Positions 45,742 to 56,747 are shown, numbered from the stretch's first letter. The stretch is DNA of 64,000 bases from Notolepis coatsorum (GCA_963971535.1 OZ020589.1:80855184-80919183), one strand, 5' to 3'. Made by a program: numbers and translations. Notes: generated by a model not told the origin, from the letters alone.

Positions 45742-46905
45742 GGAACGTCGAGACCAGCAGACAGTTACCTACCGTCCCTCCGGGGCTCCTCGGGGTGGCA
45801 AGACTCGAGCGGCGCGAGGTGGCAGACGCCGCTGAGAGTGACTTTTTCCCTCTGTGTCCCCTCTCCTTTACACCCTCCCCGGCCCCTTTATGATTGTGTT
45901 TTTGTGCCAAAATATACAATAAAAAGTTCCCCGATATAAGGGGGACTATGTTTTTGGCCAAACAAACTGTGTGTTTCTTCAACAAATCATATGGTGGGGT
46001 TGCGTAAATATGAATCTGCACTTTTACGTTGTGAGATGAGTCGTGTTGTGTTACGAGATTAAGCAAGGTCTGCAACATACACTCAGTCGTAGGAGGTTCT
46101 ATTAGCCTGACGCTCCACATGCAGGTCGAAACTGGTGGTATTCCGTTGCTTAAACAAAGTATATGTGTCCCACAATGCTGTTGTGTTAGTTGCAGTAATA
46201 CTCGTACACGGCCTAGCCGTTACTCTCGGTCAGCGTTTTTGCTATGTACGACATAGTCAACGGGTGTAGGATTCACACGCATGCAACTTCTTTTGTTGTA
46301 AATCCTGTTCACATTTTGTGGGTAGCGGGCATTGTATTAGCTTACGCTATACATTAGCATTTCTACCGGAGGTTTCAAAATGCTACAATTGTTTTTGTGT
46401 GTAGGGAAAGAAGGGTTTTTTGTGAGGGGGTGTCGAATAAACCCCTCCTTCCCACTTGATTGGTTTAGGAGATTTTATCTCATTCTGCTGAGCCAGGGCC
46501 GAGCCGTTAGGACGTCTTGGCAGGGGGGGGGGGAGGGTTATCCTGCCGACTCCTATTACAAACAGGAGCCGTGTGCAGGGTTTCCCCCGTCATAGCGATG
46601 TTGCTATGGCGACGCCTTCCATGAGTTACATAGTGTTAAGGTGTCGAGTTAGAGCGTATGGCTTATGGGTCTGCTACGCTCGATTTATGTGTAAACTTGA
46701 GTCAGTTGGTCACGTGACTCACAGTTGGCATGTCTTTTTCATGACTACGACTCATGTGGGAAGGTTTCTGGGAAGGTCCGGTCTTTACTCTTTGACAAAA
46801 GGAGTGACTGGATGTAAAAACATGTAAACGGTTTTTTACTCCCAGCTGTGCAGTTGGGTTCATACAGGTGATGCTTCATTTTTATTATTATAAAGAGTTG
46901 GATGT
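45742..46905 (+). other. Downstream region of DIRS-like copy 2
   Basis: Frameshifted gag tail to about 45892, polyadenylation-like signal near 45917, then sequence partly similar to 41.9-42.2 kb, including AATAAACCCCTCCTTCCCAC at 46436. A G run lies near 46525. No further domain was recognised, and the open frames are short. Confidence 0.35.
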
Positions 46906-47058
46906 GTCTATATGAATTGGAAATGGGGGTCCCTGATGGAAACAAGACTAATGTCTTTCTCAGGTTTGCCTCCCCTTAACAATTGTGTGTATTGAGCCGT
47001 ACTGTGTTGTACCCTTTCTGCAATCTGTTGGTTAAAGTTTTCATTCATTCATTCATGG
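46905..47058 (+). mobile_element. LINE-A 3' end
   Basis: ATTGGAAATGGGGGTCCCTG, CCCCTTAACAATTGTGTGTA, TTTCTGCAATCTGTTGG and a (CATT)n tail at 47040-47056. Plus orientation, 5'-truncated. Confidence 0.8.
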
Positions 47059-47680
47059 AGTTGGTTGCATCCCGCCCCTCTTGTCGTTCCCCTGGGCGTC
47101 TTGGGGATTCAATAAGATGGTCTAAATATCCTATTATTGATGTGGATATGCCCAATGCACACATAGTGCTAGCTCAGGATGTTCTGTTGGACATTAGGTA
47201 ACTGACTGGCGCGCCTTGGTTGCTTGGGGTTAAAACAGCGTTTTTATAAAGCAATTGGGATGGGGGTTTTCCTCTTCCGACGAACTGTGTGGTTGTCGAC
47301 GGGTTCTCGTTCATATCAGGGGATGATAACGGAATGGATCTGAATATATGTGGAAGGGTCTCACGCCCTGGGGGTGGGCCGCCAGGCGCGGTTCGCACCG
47401 AAACGTCTGAGTGGCGCCTTCTTTTTATGTTTAAGATCAACACGCATATCTGCCCCTTCTCCTGGAGTTGGCAGGTCGGCGTGGTTAGGGCACGGGACTG
47501 GTTCTGGTCACGCTGGTCCGGATCAGTTAAACCCGTTGTCCGCCGGGGATGCAGATCTGCTGTTCTGGTACCCTGAGGGACTTGGGCTTTTTTCAGGGGA
47601 AAAAATGCTAGGTCGGTCCGGGTGTCGCAGGGTTAAGCGCTATGGAACCCTTGTTGGGTACATTGTATTCTACGCTGTCG
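47059..47680. other. Unassigned GC-rich sequence
   Basis: No domain or element end was recognised. Several overlapping frames on both strands are open by composition. Confidence 0.3.
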
Positions 47681-47685
47681 TAATG

Positions 47686-47805
47686 GCTTACGGCAGTGCC
47701 AACCTGTACACGCCCGATCTCGTCGGCTCTCGGCCGCCACGCAGGTTGGTCTTGGTTAGTACTTGGTTGGGTGACCTCCTGGGAATACCAAGTACGGGGT
47801 GTTGG
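47686..47805 (+). rRNA. 5S rRNA-derived pseudogene
   Basis: The segment matches 5S rRNA in order over its whole ~120 bp: GCTTACGGC at the start, CACGCCCGATCTCGTC, a changed middle, CTTGGTTAGTACTTGG, TTGGGTGACCTCCTGGGAAT and ACCAAG near the end. The internal promoter A-box region is changed (GCCACGCAGGTTGG), and several stem positions are altered, so it is a pseudogene or the head of a 5S-derived SINE. No A-rich tail was seen directly after it. Confidence 0.8.
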
Positions 47806-48534
47806 GGCTGGTTTTCCATTATTGCGCTCTTCTCTTACGCGTGGCGAAGAGGGGCCTGTTGGAGTGGTCTTTGACCTCCTCGGGGGACCCTGTGCTCCCC
47901 GTATCACCGGGCCCGGTCCGAAGTAATGTTTTCGTTGACCCGTAGGCCCGGGATAACCCTGTTGGAAACTGGAACACGGTTACTGCGGCAGTGCCGCAGG
48001 TGTGTTTTGGAGTTTTTTCCTGGGGGGTTATGGGACCAACCACCGCATAGGGTAACGACTGGGTGGTTGGTTCTCTGGTGTGTTGGGGCAGTGTCAACTC
48101 CCGGGTAAACCGGTTGAGGGTGCCCCTGCACGTTCATGACGTCTGCCAATCGTGTCAGCCTTCTCTGCCTCCACCCCTCTGGGTGGGGGTTTTTAAATGG
48201 AGGCTTGGTCATGCAACAACGCCAGCATGCGCCCCTTCCGCCGGGGCAGCTGTGTTCAGCTGTCCCATCTGGCGCCTGTCTCGTCCGCAGTCTCCAGGCT
48301 CGGGTTAACAGCCTGTTGCCTGGTCTTTTCCCCGGTGCGCTGCCTGCTTCCGTTGGTTATCCTTTTTTGTGTGCTTACGGCCATGCTGACTGCCTGTTCT
48401 GCAGGGTCAGTGTGCCAGGCGGTGTACTATTGGGGGGACAGGGCCCGCTCGGCTGAGGGGCCTTTGTCCGAATACGCTGGCGATGTGGGGGGCGGGGTCA
48501 CTAAGTGCCCACCTGGTGGGGTCTTGATGCTGGC
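47806..48534. other. Unassigned GC-rich sequence
   Basis: Overlapping frames on both strands, none with a recognised domain. Leads into GCTAGC-rich arrays. Confidence 0.3.
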
Positions 48535-48832
48535 ATAGGCCCTGTAGCTAGCCATGCCCAGGCAGCTAACCCAGTCCCTCAGCATGGCCCCTGTCTGCTA
48601 GCTTAGCCCCGGCTGCTAGCACAGCCTCTATGTTAATGCAGCCCTTGCTGCTGGCATAGGCCCTGTAGCTAGCCTTGCCCAGGCAGCTAACCCAGTCCCT
48701 CTGCATGGCCCCAGTCTGCTAGCTTAGCCCCGGCTGTTAGCACAGCCTCTATGTTAATGCAGCCCTTGCAGCTGGCTTAGGCCCTGTAGCTAGCCATGCC
48801 CAGGCAGCTAACCCGGTCCCTCTGCATGGCCT
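48535..48832 (+). repeat. ~121-bp tandem array D1 (GCTAGC-rich)
   Basis: About 2.5 units containing GTAGCTAGCCATGCCCAGGC, GTCTGCTAGCTTAGCCCCGG and CTCTATGTTAATGCAGCCCT; starts at about 48545, 48667 and 48788. Confidence 0.9.
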
Positions 48833-48839
48833 CCACTTT

Positions 48840-49660
48840 TTGTGTAGTTTTCCCACTGCTAGGACTGCCCTTTCAGCTAGCAAGGTCAGTTTTTTCCCAC
48901 TGCTAGGACTGCCCTTTCAGCTAGCAAGGTCAGTTTTTCTCCCACTGCTAGGACTGCCCTTTCAGCTAGCAAGGTCAGTTTTCCCACTGCTAGGACTGCC
49001 CTTTCAGCTAGCAAGGTCAGTTTTTCCCACTGCTAGGACTGCCCTTTCAGCTAGCAAGGTCAGTTTTTCCCACTGCTAGGACTGCCCTTTCAGCTAGCAA
49101 GGTCAGTTTTCTCACACTGCTAGGACTGCCACTTCAGCTAGCAAGGTCAGTTTGCCCCACTGCTAGGACTGCCCCTTCAGCTAGCAAGGTCAGTTTTCTC
49201 CCACTGCTAGGACTGCCCTTTCAGCTAGCAAGGTCAGTTTTCTCCCACTGCTAGGACTGCCCTTTCAGCTAGCAGGGTCAGTTTTTTCCCACTACTAGGA
49301 CTGCCCTTTCAGCTAGCAAGGTCAGTTTTTTCCCACTGCTAGGACTGCCCTTTCAGCTAGCAAGGTCAGTTTTCCCACTGCTAGGACTGCCCCTTCAGCT
49401 AGCAAGGTCAGTTTTCCCACTGCTAGGACTGCCCTTTCAGCTAGCAAGGTCAGTTTTCTCACACTGCTAGGACTGCCGCTTCAGCTAGCAGGGTCAGTTT
49501 GCCACACTGCTAGGACTGCCGCTTCAGCTAGCAAGGTCAGTTTGCCCCACTGCTAGGACTGCCCCTTCAGCTAGCAAGGTCAGTTTTCTCCCACTGCTAG
49601 GACTGCCCCTTCAGCTAGCAAGGTCAGTTTTCTCCCACTGCTAGGACTGTACTTCCAGCT
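48840..49660 (+). repeat. ~43-bp tandem array D2
   Basis: About 19 units with CCCACTGCTAGGACTGCCCT, TTCAGCTAGCAAGGTCAGTT and variable T/C runs. The frame at 48840-49079 is a translation of it. Confidence 0.95.
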
Positions 49661-50125
49661 AGCTTGTTCTCTCATGCTGGTCCAGCCCTGTCTGCCAGCC
49701 TAGCTCCGGCAGCTAGCGCAGCCTCTATGTTAATGTAGCAGTACAGCTAGCATAGGCCCTGTAGCTATCAGTGCCCTGGCAGCTACCCTTTCCCTCTGCT
49801 AGCCCCTTCCCTGTTCCCCTCTCCAGTGCCCCTGTTCCAGCCCTGTCTGCTAGCCTAGCTCCGGCAGCTAGCGCAGCCTCTATGTTAATGTAGCAGTACA
49901 GCTAGCATAGGCCCTGTAGCTATCAGTGCCATGGCAGCTACCCTTTCCCACTGCTAGCCCCTTCCCTGTTCCCCTCTCCGATGCCCCTGTTCCAGCCCTG
50001 TCTGCTAGCCTAGCTCCGGCAGCTAGCGCAGCCTCTTTGTTAATGTAGCAGTACAGCTAGCATAGGCCCTGTAGCTATCTGTGCCCTGGCAGCTATCCCT
50101 TCCCTCTGCTAGCCCCTTCCCGGTG
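49661..50125 (+). repeat. ~155-bp tandem array D3
   Basis: Three units, each with CTGTCTGCTAGCCTAGCTCC, GGCAGCTAGCGCAGCCTCT, ATGTTAATGTAGCAGTACAG and CCTGTAGCTATCAGTGCC. Shares TATGTTAATG and GCTAGC modules with D1, so D1 and D3 have a common origin. Confidence 0.9.
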
Positions 50126-50127
50126 CT

Positions 50128-50275
50128 CCTCTAGTTACCCCTCAGCTCCTCTTGTTACCCCTCAGCTCCTCTGGTTACCCCTCAGCTCCTCTAGTTACCC
50201 CTCAGCTACCATGGTTACCCCTCAGCTACCCTAGTTACCCCTCAGCTACCCTAGTTACCCCTCAGCTACCCTGTT
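50128..50275 (+). repeat. 19-bp tandem array D4
   Basis: Seven or eight units of TAGTTACCCCTCAGCTACC or close variants. Confidence 0.9.
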
Positions 50276-50413
50276 CTTTTGCTAGCCCCACTTTTGTTGT
50301 GGCTTCCCCTGCTGGCTTGGCCCGGTACTTTTTGTTTGTTGCCTTGTTTTGTCCCCTGCCACTCTGTCTGTATTTTTGGGTCGCCGGGTGGCTCCCGTGG
50401 AGGGGGGGGGTAC
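50276..50413 (+). promoter_or_regulatory. Polypurine tract region before LTR
   Basis: The segment GTGGAGGGGGGGGG at about 50397-50410 directly precedes the LTR start (TAC then TGTGAGG). In LTR retrotransposons the polypurine tract primes plus-strand synthesis and lies at exactly this position. The frame ending here (to 50418) may be the last codons of the element. Confidence 0.6.
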
Positions 50414-52409
50414 TGTGAGGTTTTGACCTTTGCTCACCTACTCGCTCTGTTCCTTTAAGCCTACTCGCTCTGTTCCTTTAAGCCTTCTCGCTCTGTTCCT
50501 TTATTTTTCTGTTAATCAATTGCATTCTCCTCACCTCACTAGCCCCCACCCTCGCGTTCGTTTGCTCTTCAGCAACCACACCCTTGGACTACCTGTCATT
50601 ATGTGTTTGATTGGTCTGGTGCCGAACACACACTTCTTGTTCGATTATCAATTACCTCCCGCACCTGATGTGTATTCTAATTAGCACCCCTGTGGGCTTT
50701 AAGTACCTGGCTCTTCCCCTCTGTCCCTTGTCGGGTCGTGCCGTATCATTCCGTATCATATCTCTATCACCTAACTCCTTCGGGAGGGTCTCTGTCAATA
50801 GGCTCTTACGGGAGTTCTGTTTCTGTCTGCTGTTTTATCTCCGGCGTGAGACGGGGTGCAAGCTTTGGCCACCTGTCGCCGTTTGCCTGGATGGGGACAT
50901 TGTTACTACGCTCTCTAATCCTCTACGGGAGGTATCCCAGTGTTCCACTTCAGACCTCCGCGCAGCAGACGTCCAGACGCGCATCCAGACCTCCGCGCAG
51001 CAGACGCCCAGACGCGCATTCAGACCTCCGCGCAGCAGACGTCCAGACGCGCATCCAGACCTCCGCGCAGCAGACGCCCAGACGCGCATCCAGACCTCCG
51101 CGCAGCAGACGCGCTCTTCACTCCAGACGCGCATCGCTTCCTAATACTCTACGGGAGGATGCGTCTCTCCGAGCCTGGCGCGCTCTTCCGCGCAGACGCG
51201 CTCTTCACTCCTGACGCGCATTCAGACGCACTCCAGATGCGTCCTCCGTACCGGCGCGTACTCTAAGCAGTCGCGCACCACTCAGACCTCCGCGCCAGAT
51301 GCGCCCTCCGTACCGGCGCGTACTCCAAGCAGTCGCGCACCACTCAGACCTCCGCTTGGACAACCCGTTTCCCGTGGCGACGCGCTCGCCCCGTTTTGAT
51401 CCTTCTCTCTTTACGCACAGCGCCTGGGTGAGGTTTTTATGACTGTCTTTGATCCTATTCGTTTTTCGTGTGTTTAATGACACTGAAGATATCCTGCTTT
51501 TTGTCAGACTGTCACTCACCCAGCGTCAGCTTTTTGGATAGTTCATTGGGATAATCTTTGGCCTCAACATCGCTCACTGTGTGTATACTCACCGAAGATA
51601 TTATTCACTTGGATTTGTATTTTGGGACTTCACTCACAGTGTGTATTTACACCGAAGATTCTGTCACTTGGATTACTCTGTTTTTGGGACAAGTCACCTC
51701 TCCTGTCACCTGCTCTGTTCCCAACTGAACTCTGAGCTAACCCGCTCCCTCTCTCCCTCTCTCCCTCTCGGTCCCGTTTACCACCCTCGGAGATCTGCCG
51801 AGAGAGATCTGCAGAGCGTTTCTGACGTCCACCGTCTGCTTCCTCAGACGAACCATCCCGGGAGAAGCTGCAGAGCAGCAACATTCATTAATGCTTGTGT
51901 TCCAAGGCCTTACCCTGTTTTCTCTGTCCCAGTATGCAGCTCCAGCCCTCGCCCTGTTCCAAGGCCTTACCCTGTTTTTCTCTAGTCCTCCTAGTCCTCC
52001 CTGTCTAGTCCCTCCAGTCCTCCCTCTCCCCAGCCCGCCTCCGCGGGCCTCTGTCCCTGTTTTCCCCACTCTAGTCCTCCTAGTCCTCCCTGTCCCCAGC
52101 CCGCCTCCGCGGGCCTCTGTCCCTGTCTCCCCTCTCTAGTCCTCCTAGTCCTCCCTGTTCCAGTCCTCCTAGTCCTCCCTTCCTCCCTTGCCCCGGCCCT
52201 GTTTTCCGTTAGCCTTCCCTTAGCCTTCCCCTTAGCCAGCTCGCCTCTTAAAGGCACTGTGCCTTTTCCCTTTCTGTTTATCCAGTAATTTGTGTTCTCC
52301 CTTAAAGGGACAGTGCCGTTTCTGTGTGTTTTCAATAAATGCCCAGTTCTTGGCTTACTCTCATACCTGTCTTGTGTTGTGCGATTGGGGTCGGTTACAA
52401 ACCATAACA
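50414..52409 (+). mobile_element. ~2.0-kb LTR of a Ty3/Gypsy-like retrotransposon
   Basis: Begins TGTGAGGTTTTGACC and ends ACCATAACA, so it has TG...CA termini and short TGT/ACA inverted ends. It carries AATAAA at 52334-52339, about 70 bp from its end, as expected for the R/U5 region, and is preceded by a polypurine tract, so it is a 3' LTR in plus orientation. It is CT-rich in its last third (AGTCCTCC repeats at 51.98-52.19 kb). The matching 5' LTR and pol domains are not seen in the window. Its right edge joins a truncated DNA transposon copy. Family assignment is inferred. Confidence 0.6.
50948..51115 (+). repeat. 35-bp tandem repeat inside the LTR
   Basis: Almost five units of AGACCTCCGCGCAGCAGACG then CCCAGACGCGCATC. 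The unit is 35 bp and therefore rotates frame; the repeated peptide frames on both strands are not evidence for a protein. Related GCGCGTACTC/AGCAGTCGCGCACC blocks continue to 51350. Confidence 0.9.
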
Positions 52410-53010
52410 GCGCCACTGTGCCAGATGGGATAGATTCATTGTTTATACATTAATGAACGAGAGACCCGTGTTTAGACCCGTGTTTATTTTGAATGAAGTT
52501 TTATCTCTTTATCCTCATTCATTAATGTGACGTCAACGGCTCATTCAATTTCTCAAATCCGTCAAACAGCGCATCTCATCAGACATCTTAATCCCAGTTA
52601 CAATTAAAATAACCACATAATGTGTACATCGCACCGAGCGAGCGCCACGGTATATATAACGTGCATTATTTAGGACAAAGTGAATTTAGTATCAGCATTT
52701 TGGGTCTATTTTACATTTCAAAAGCCCCCTCTGGAAGAATGGAGCACAAAAACATAATTCAGAATGGTATAACGCAGATCCTAGACTGTGGGAATAATTT
52801 CAGGAAACGCGCTGTCACTTTCTTTGCGGGGGCGTGGCTGTGCTTCATCCGGCTAACTTGAACTTAAACCCTGCTTTCGACCAGGCTCAAACTTTTGGAT
52901 CTGTTGTCATGGTGATTTGGACAATCCAGGTACGGGGAACCGGAAAGTCCGGCTTAAGTCAGACTTAACCGAAAGTTATCCGGCTAACTCAGTTATCCAG
53001 GTACGGGGAA
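52410..53010. mobile_element. Second copy of the 33.3-34.65 kb DNA transposon (right part)
   Basis: From GCCACTGTGCCAGATGGGAT onward this follows 34.04-34.65 kb closely (TTCATTGTTTATACATTAAT, AATGTGACGTCAACGGCTCA, GGCGTGGC, GGATCTGTTGTCATGGTGAT) and ends GGTACGGGGAACGGGGCCC. The left part is missing: the LTR stands in its place. Lengths and small indels differ, so the two copies diverged before the LTR insertion or rearrangement. Confidence 0.85.
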
Positions 53011-53014
53011 CGGG

Positions 53015-53727
53015 GCCCAGGTCTTCTCGGCAGCGGAGTACTGTGCCCCAGTCTGGAGCAGAAGCCCACACGTTAAAAAAGTTGATGCGGCTACTAACAA
53101 CGCCATCCGGATCATCACTGGATGCCTGAAGGCTACACCCGTCTTCCTGCTGCCAGTCCTTGCAGGAATCGCACCAGCTGGCCTACAATGAGAGGCTGCC
53201 ACTCTCGCCCTAGCAAGGAAAGCAGTGAAGCATGACTGGCACACCCTACACAACACCACAACAACAACAGCACCTATGAGCAGACTCAAGTCCCGCCACC
53301 CCTACAACAAGGTGGCACAAGAGATGCTCCGTTCCACCACTGAGGACCTATCCAGAAATGGATGGCTGGCGGCAGCCTGGAAGAGAGAGTGGGAGAGTGC
53401 TGGGCCAACCCGTATCCACCACTACATCTGGAATCCAGGAGATGGCGCCACAGGAGACGATCTTCCACGCCGGCAATGGGTTCTGATGAACCGTTTAAGA
53501 TCTGGGGTCGGTCGCTTTAAAGCATCATTAAAGAAGTGGGGCCTGGCAGACAGCACTGCATGTGAGTGTGGCGACCCTGAGCAGACTGTTGACCACATCC
53601 TGACCATCTGCCCCCAATACAAACCACCCACGGAAGCCAGCCTCTTTGATGTGGGACCAGAGTTAAGGGCATGGCTACAAGATACGGAGTTGGACCTCTG
53701 ACGTTACACGAAAGAAGAAGAAGACAA
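53015..53727 (+). pseudogene. LINE ORF2 C-terminal region with (AAG)n tail
   Basis: Plus strand: EYCAPVWSRSPHVKKVDAAT and NNAIRIITGCLKATP in one frame, a stop and frame change near 53.18 kb, then the 53225-53701 frame with LALARKAVKHDW, MSRLKSRHPYNKVAQEMLRS, WVLMNRLRSGVGRFKASLKK and a Cys-His cluster CECGDPEQTVDHILTICP, ending at TGA 53699-53701 and an AAGAAGAAG tail. The Cys-x-Cys ... His ... Cys pattern near the end is a known C-terminal feature of some Jockey/I-like ORF2 proteins. 5'-truncated, no polymerase domain. Confidence 0.75.
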
Positions 53728-54110
53728 CTAGCTGGTTATAATGAATCTTTATAATGCAGTCTAATGGTTATATTGCAACTAGCTGGTTATAATGAACCGT
53801 TATGCTGCAGTTTAGTCTAGTGGTTATATTGCAACTAGCTGGTTATAATGAACCTTTATGCTGCAGTTTAGTCTAGTGGTTATATTGCAACTAGCTGGTT
53901 ATTATAATGAACCTTTATGCTGCAGTTTAGTCTAGTGGTTATATTGAAACTAGCTGGTTATAATGAACCTTTATACTGCAGTTTAGTCTAGTGGTCATAC
54001 AGTATATCAACTAGCTGGTTATAGTTAACCTTTATGCTGCAGTTTAGTCTAGTGGTCATAGCCTACACAGTATATAAACTAGCTGGTTATAATTGTATTA
54101 ACCTTTATTT
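53728..54110 (+). repeat. 51-58-bp tandem array C (right copy)
   Basis: Same unit as 43375-43873 (AACTAGCTGGTTATAATGAA, CTGCAGTTTAGTCTAGTGG). The array is followed by unrelated sequence and resumes in short stretches at 54.42-54.53, 54.85-55.08 and 55.38-55.49 kb. Confidence 0.95.
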
Positions 54111-55819
54111 ACCCAGGGTAGGTTCTCTGAGCACGGATGCTCTTTTTCAGGAACGCCCTGCTTCACATTCACACAGTTCCATTCACACCTGGGAGCTGCC
54201 CAGTACAACCACAGTCTGCCACCGTTGGCCACTGAGCAACTCCACTGGAGCAGTTGGGGGTTAAGTGCCTTGCTCAAGGACTCGGTCATTGTCGCAAAAT
54301 AATTGACCTTCACTGCGTTTAGAACACCTCGGCGAGGAGCCTCGGTATTCTAAACTCTGTGTCGGTCAATTATTTTGCGACAATGACCTCGTAGCTATAC
54401 ATTATCCCTTACATAGTTATCCTTTATGCTGCAGTTTAGTCTAGTGGTCTTACAGCAACTAGCTGGTTATAGTTAACCTTTATGCTGCAGTTTAGTCTAG
54501 TGGTCATACAGTATATCAACTAGCCCTTATCTCTGCGATATCCATCGGGATCGTGTCAAGATACTGTCCAAAGCAATATCGTTGGGCATTCGCTCGCTTG
54601 CAGTATGTTAGGAACAGGTGGAATGCTAACATACTCTCTCATGTTGGCACACATGGCACTTGATTCACACACTTGGGAAAGGCAGTCTTTCTATCGACTG
54701 AGGATATTGATGAACACAGCAAATAGAGCAAAGATTTAGGGTCATATGTGCATGGGCACCTTATAATTTGTTATTACCGCACTATATTTCTCTATTGATT
54801 AAATAACATTTATTTGAGCTACAGTGTAACATGCACTAAATCCTTGAGTGAAATTAGCTGGTTATTATAATGAACCTTTATGCTGCAGTTTAGTCTAGTG
54901 GTTATATTGAAACTAGCTGGTTATAATGAACCTTTATACTGCAGTTTAGTCTAGTGGTCATACAGTATATCAACTAGCTGGTTATAGTTAACCTTTATGC
55001 TGCAGTTTAGTCTAGTGGTCATAGCCTACACAGTATATAAACTAGCTGGTTATAATTGTATTAACCTTTATTTACCCAGGGTAGGTTCTCTGAGCACGGA
55101 TGCTCTTTTTCAGGAACGCCCTGCTTCACATTCACACAGTTCCATTCACACCTGGGAGCTGCCCAGTACAACCACAGTCTGCCACCGTTGGCCACTGAGC
55201 AACTCCACTGGAGCAGTTGGGGGTTAAGTGCCTTGCTCAAGGACTCGGTCATTGTCGCAAAATAATTGACCTTCACTGCGTTTAGATCACCTCGGCGAGG
55301 AGCCTCGGTATTCTAAACTCTGTGTCGGTCAATTATTTTGCGACAATGACCTCGTAGCTATACATTATCCCTTACATAGTTATCCTTTATGCTGCAGTTT
55401 AGTCTAGTGGTCTTACAGCAACTAGCTGGTTATAGTTAACCTTTATGCTGCAGTTTAGTCTAGTGGTCATACAGTATATCAACTAGCCCTTATCTCTGCG
55501 ATATCCATCGGGATCGTGTCAAGATACTGTCCAAAGCAATATCGTTGGGCATTCGCTCGCTTGCAGTATGTTAGGAACAGGTGGAATGCTAACATACTCT
55601 CTCATGTTGGCACACATGGCACTTGATTCACACACTTGGGAAAGGCAGTCTTTCTATCGACTGAGGATATTGATGAACACAGCAAATAGAGCAAAGATTT
55701 AGGGTCATATGTGCATGGGCACCTTATAATTTTTTATTACCGCACTATATTTCTCTATTGATTAAATAACATTTATTTGAGCTACAGTGTAACATGCACT
55801 AAATCCTTGAGTGAAATTA
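53894..55819 (+). repeat. 963-bp tandem duplication
   Basis: 53894-54856 and 54857-55819 are direct repeats with an offset of exactly 963 bp. By eye I found only about two differences (for example TTTAGAACACC versus TTTAGATCACC near 54320/55283, and AATTTGTTATT versus AATTTTTTATT near 54766/55729). Each copy includes array C units, SINE-like CTCAAGG sequence and a hairpin. The 76-codon and 71-codon frames repeated in both are not recognisable genes. Confidence 0.95.
54284..54388. repeat. Hairpin with 25-bp perfect arms
   Basis: GGTCATTGTCGCAAAATAAT continuing to 54308 pairs with 54364-54388. Inside it a second stem pairs GTTTAGAA (54317-54324) with TTCTAAAC (54348-54355). The duplicate is at 55247-55351, where the inner left arm has one change (GTTTAGAT). 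It looks like a small palindromic MITE. Confidence 0.85.
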
Positions 55820-56590
55820 CTCTGAGTAATGTGTCTACTGTGATAGGAAATCGATGCTTAAAAGGTGTGTGTGTGTGTGTTTGGGGGTGGGGGGGGGTTT
55901 GAGCTGACTTTTTAATTTAAATGATAAACCATTGTCTTCATTAAATTCATTTATGGCTCCACACCCTTTCCTCTGAAGCATAGCGTTTCTTTCCGTTTGT
56001 GGCATCAGACTATCATACCTAGTTTGGGCCTCAAAGGTGCCAGAGACTACTATTTCCATTCTAAATTAATTTGCTCTGGGAAGCAAGAGCCGTCTGTGTA
56101 AGGGGAATAAAAATGTCTGCCCTACCTTGGAATCAATCATCTTCAAAGGCAAGGAAGGATATTTCAGGAGCACCCTGGCTGTCTGATAGAGCCCGTAAAC
56201 AGAGCACAGTACAGTGTGTGTGCGTGAGCGCACATGTGTGTGTTATTTACAATATTCAGCAAGGCTGCTAAATAATTAAAACCAGTAAAATGGAGGGTAC
56301 TGGGCCCAGTGTTTTACTGGGCTCCATCATGATACTAGCACCAATTCATACACCCTCCATAACAGACCAGCCGCTATTCATTCTGCTGTGGATTTGTGAG
56401 TGTGTATAGAGTAGGCCTACATGGCTGTACATTAAGTGCGGTGAAGTGCATACAGTAGATCAAGAACATATTTATCCCCCTCCACCTCAACACTGTCACT
56501 ACACTAACACACGAGTATTCCAACATTGTGGAGTCAGTCAGTTACGGATATTCACTATTATAGAAAAGTTCTTACGAATCACCCTCCCTC
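55820..56590. other. Unassigned sequence
   Basis: A (TG)n/G run lies at 55865-55898. TGGGCCCAGTGTTTTACTGGGC near 56301-56325 is a short hairpin. The frames present show no recognised domain. Confidence 0.35.
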
Positions 56591-56594
56591 TCTC

Positions 56595-56734
<140 letters not shown>

Positions 56735-56747
56735 TTTCTCTCCCTCA

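Noticed and set aside
50738..51266. Repeat protein encoded by the 35-bp LTR repeat
   Set aside because: The unit length is not a multiple of 3, so all frames cycle through it and are open on both strands because of composition.
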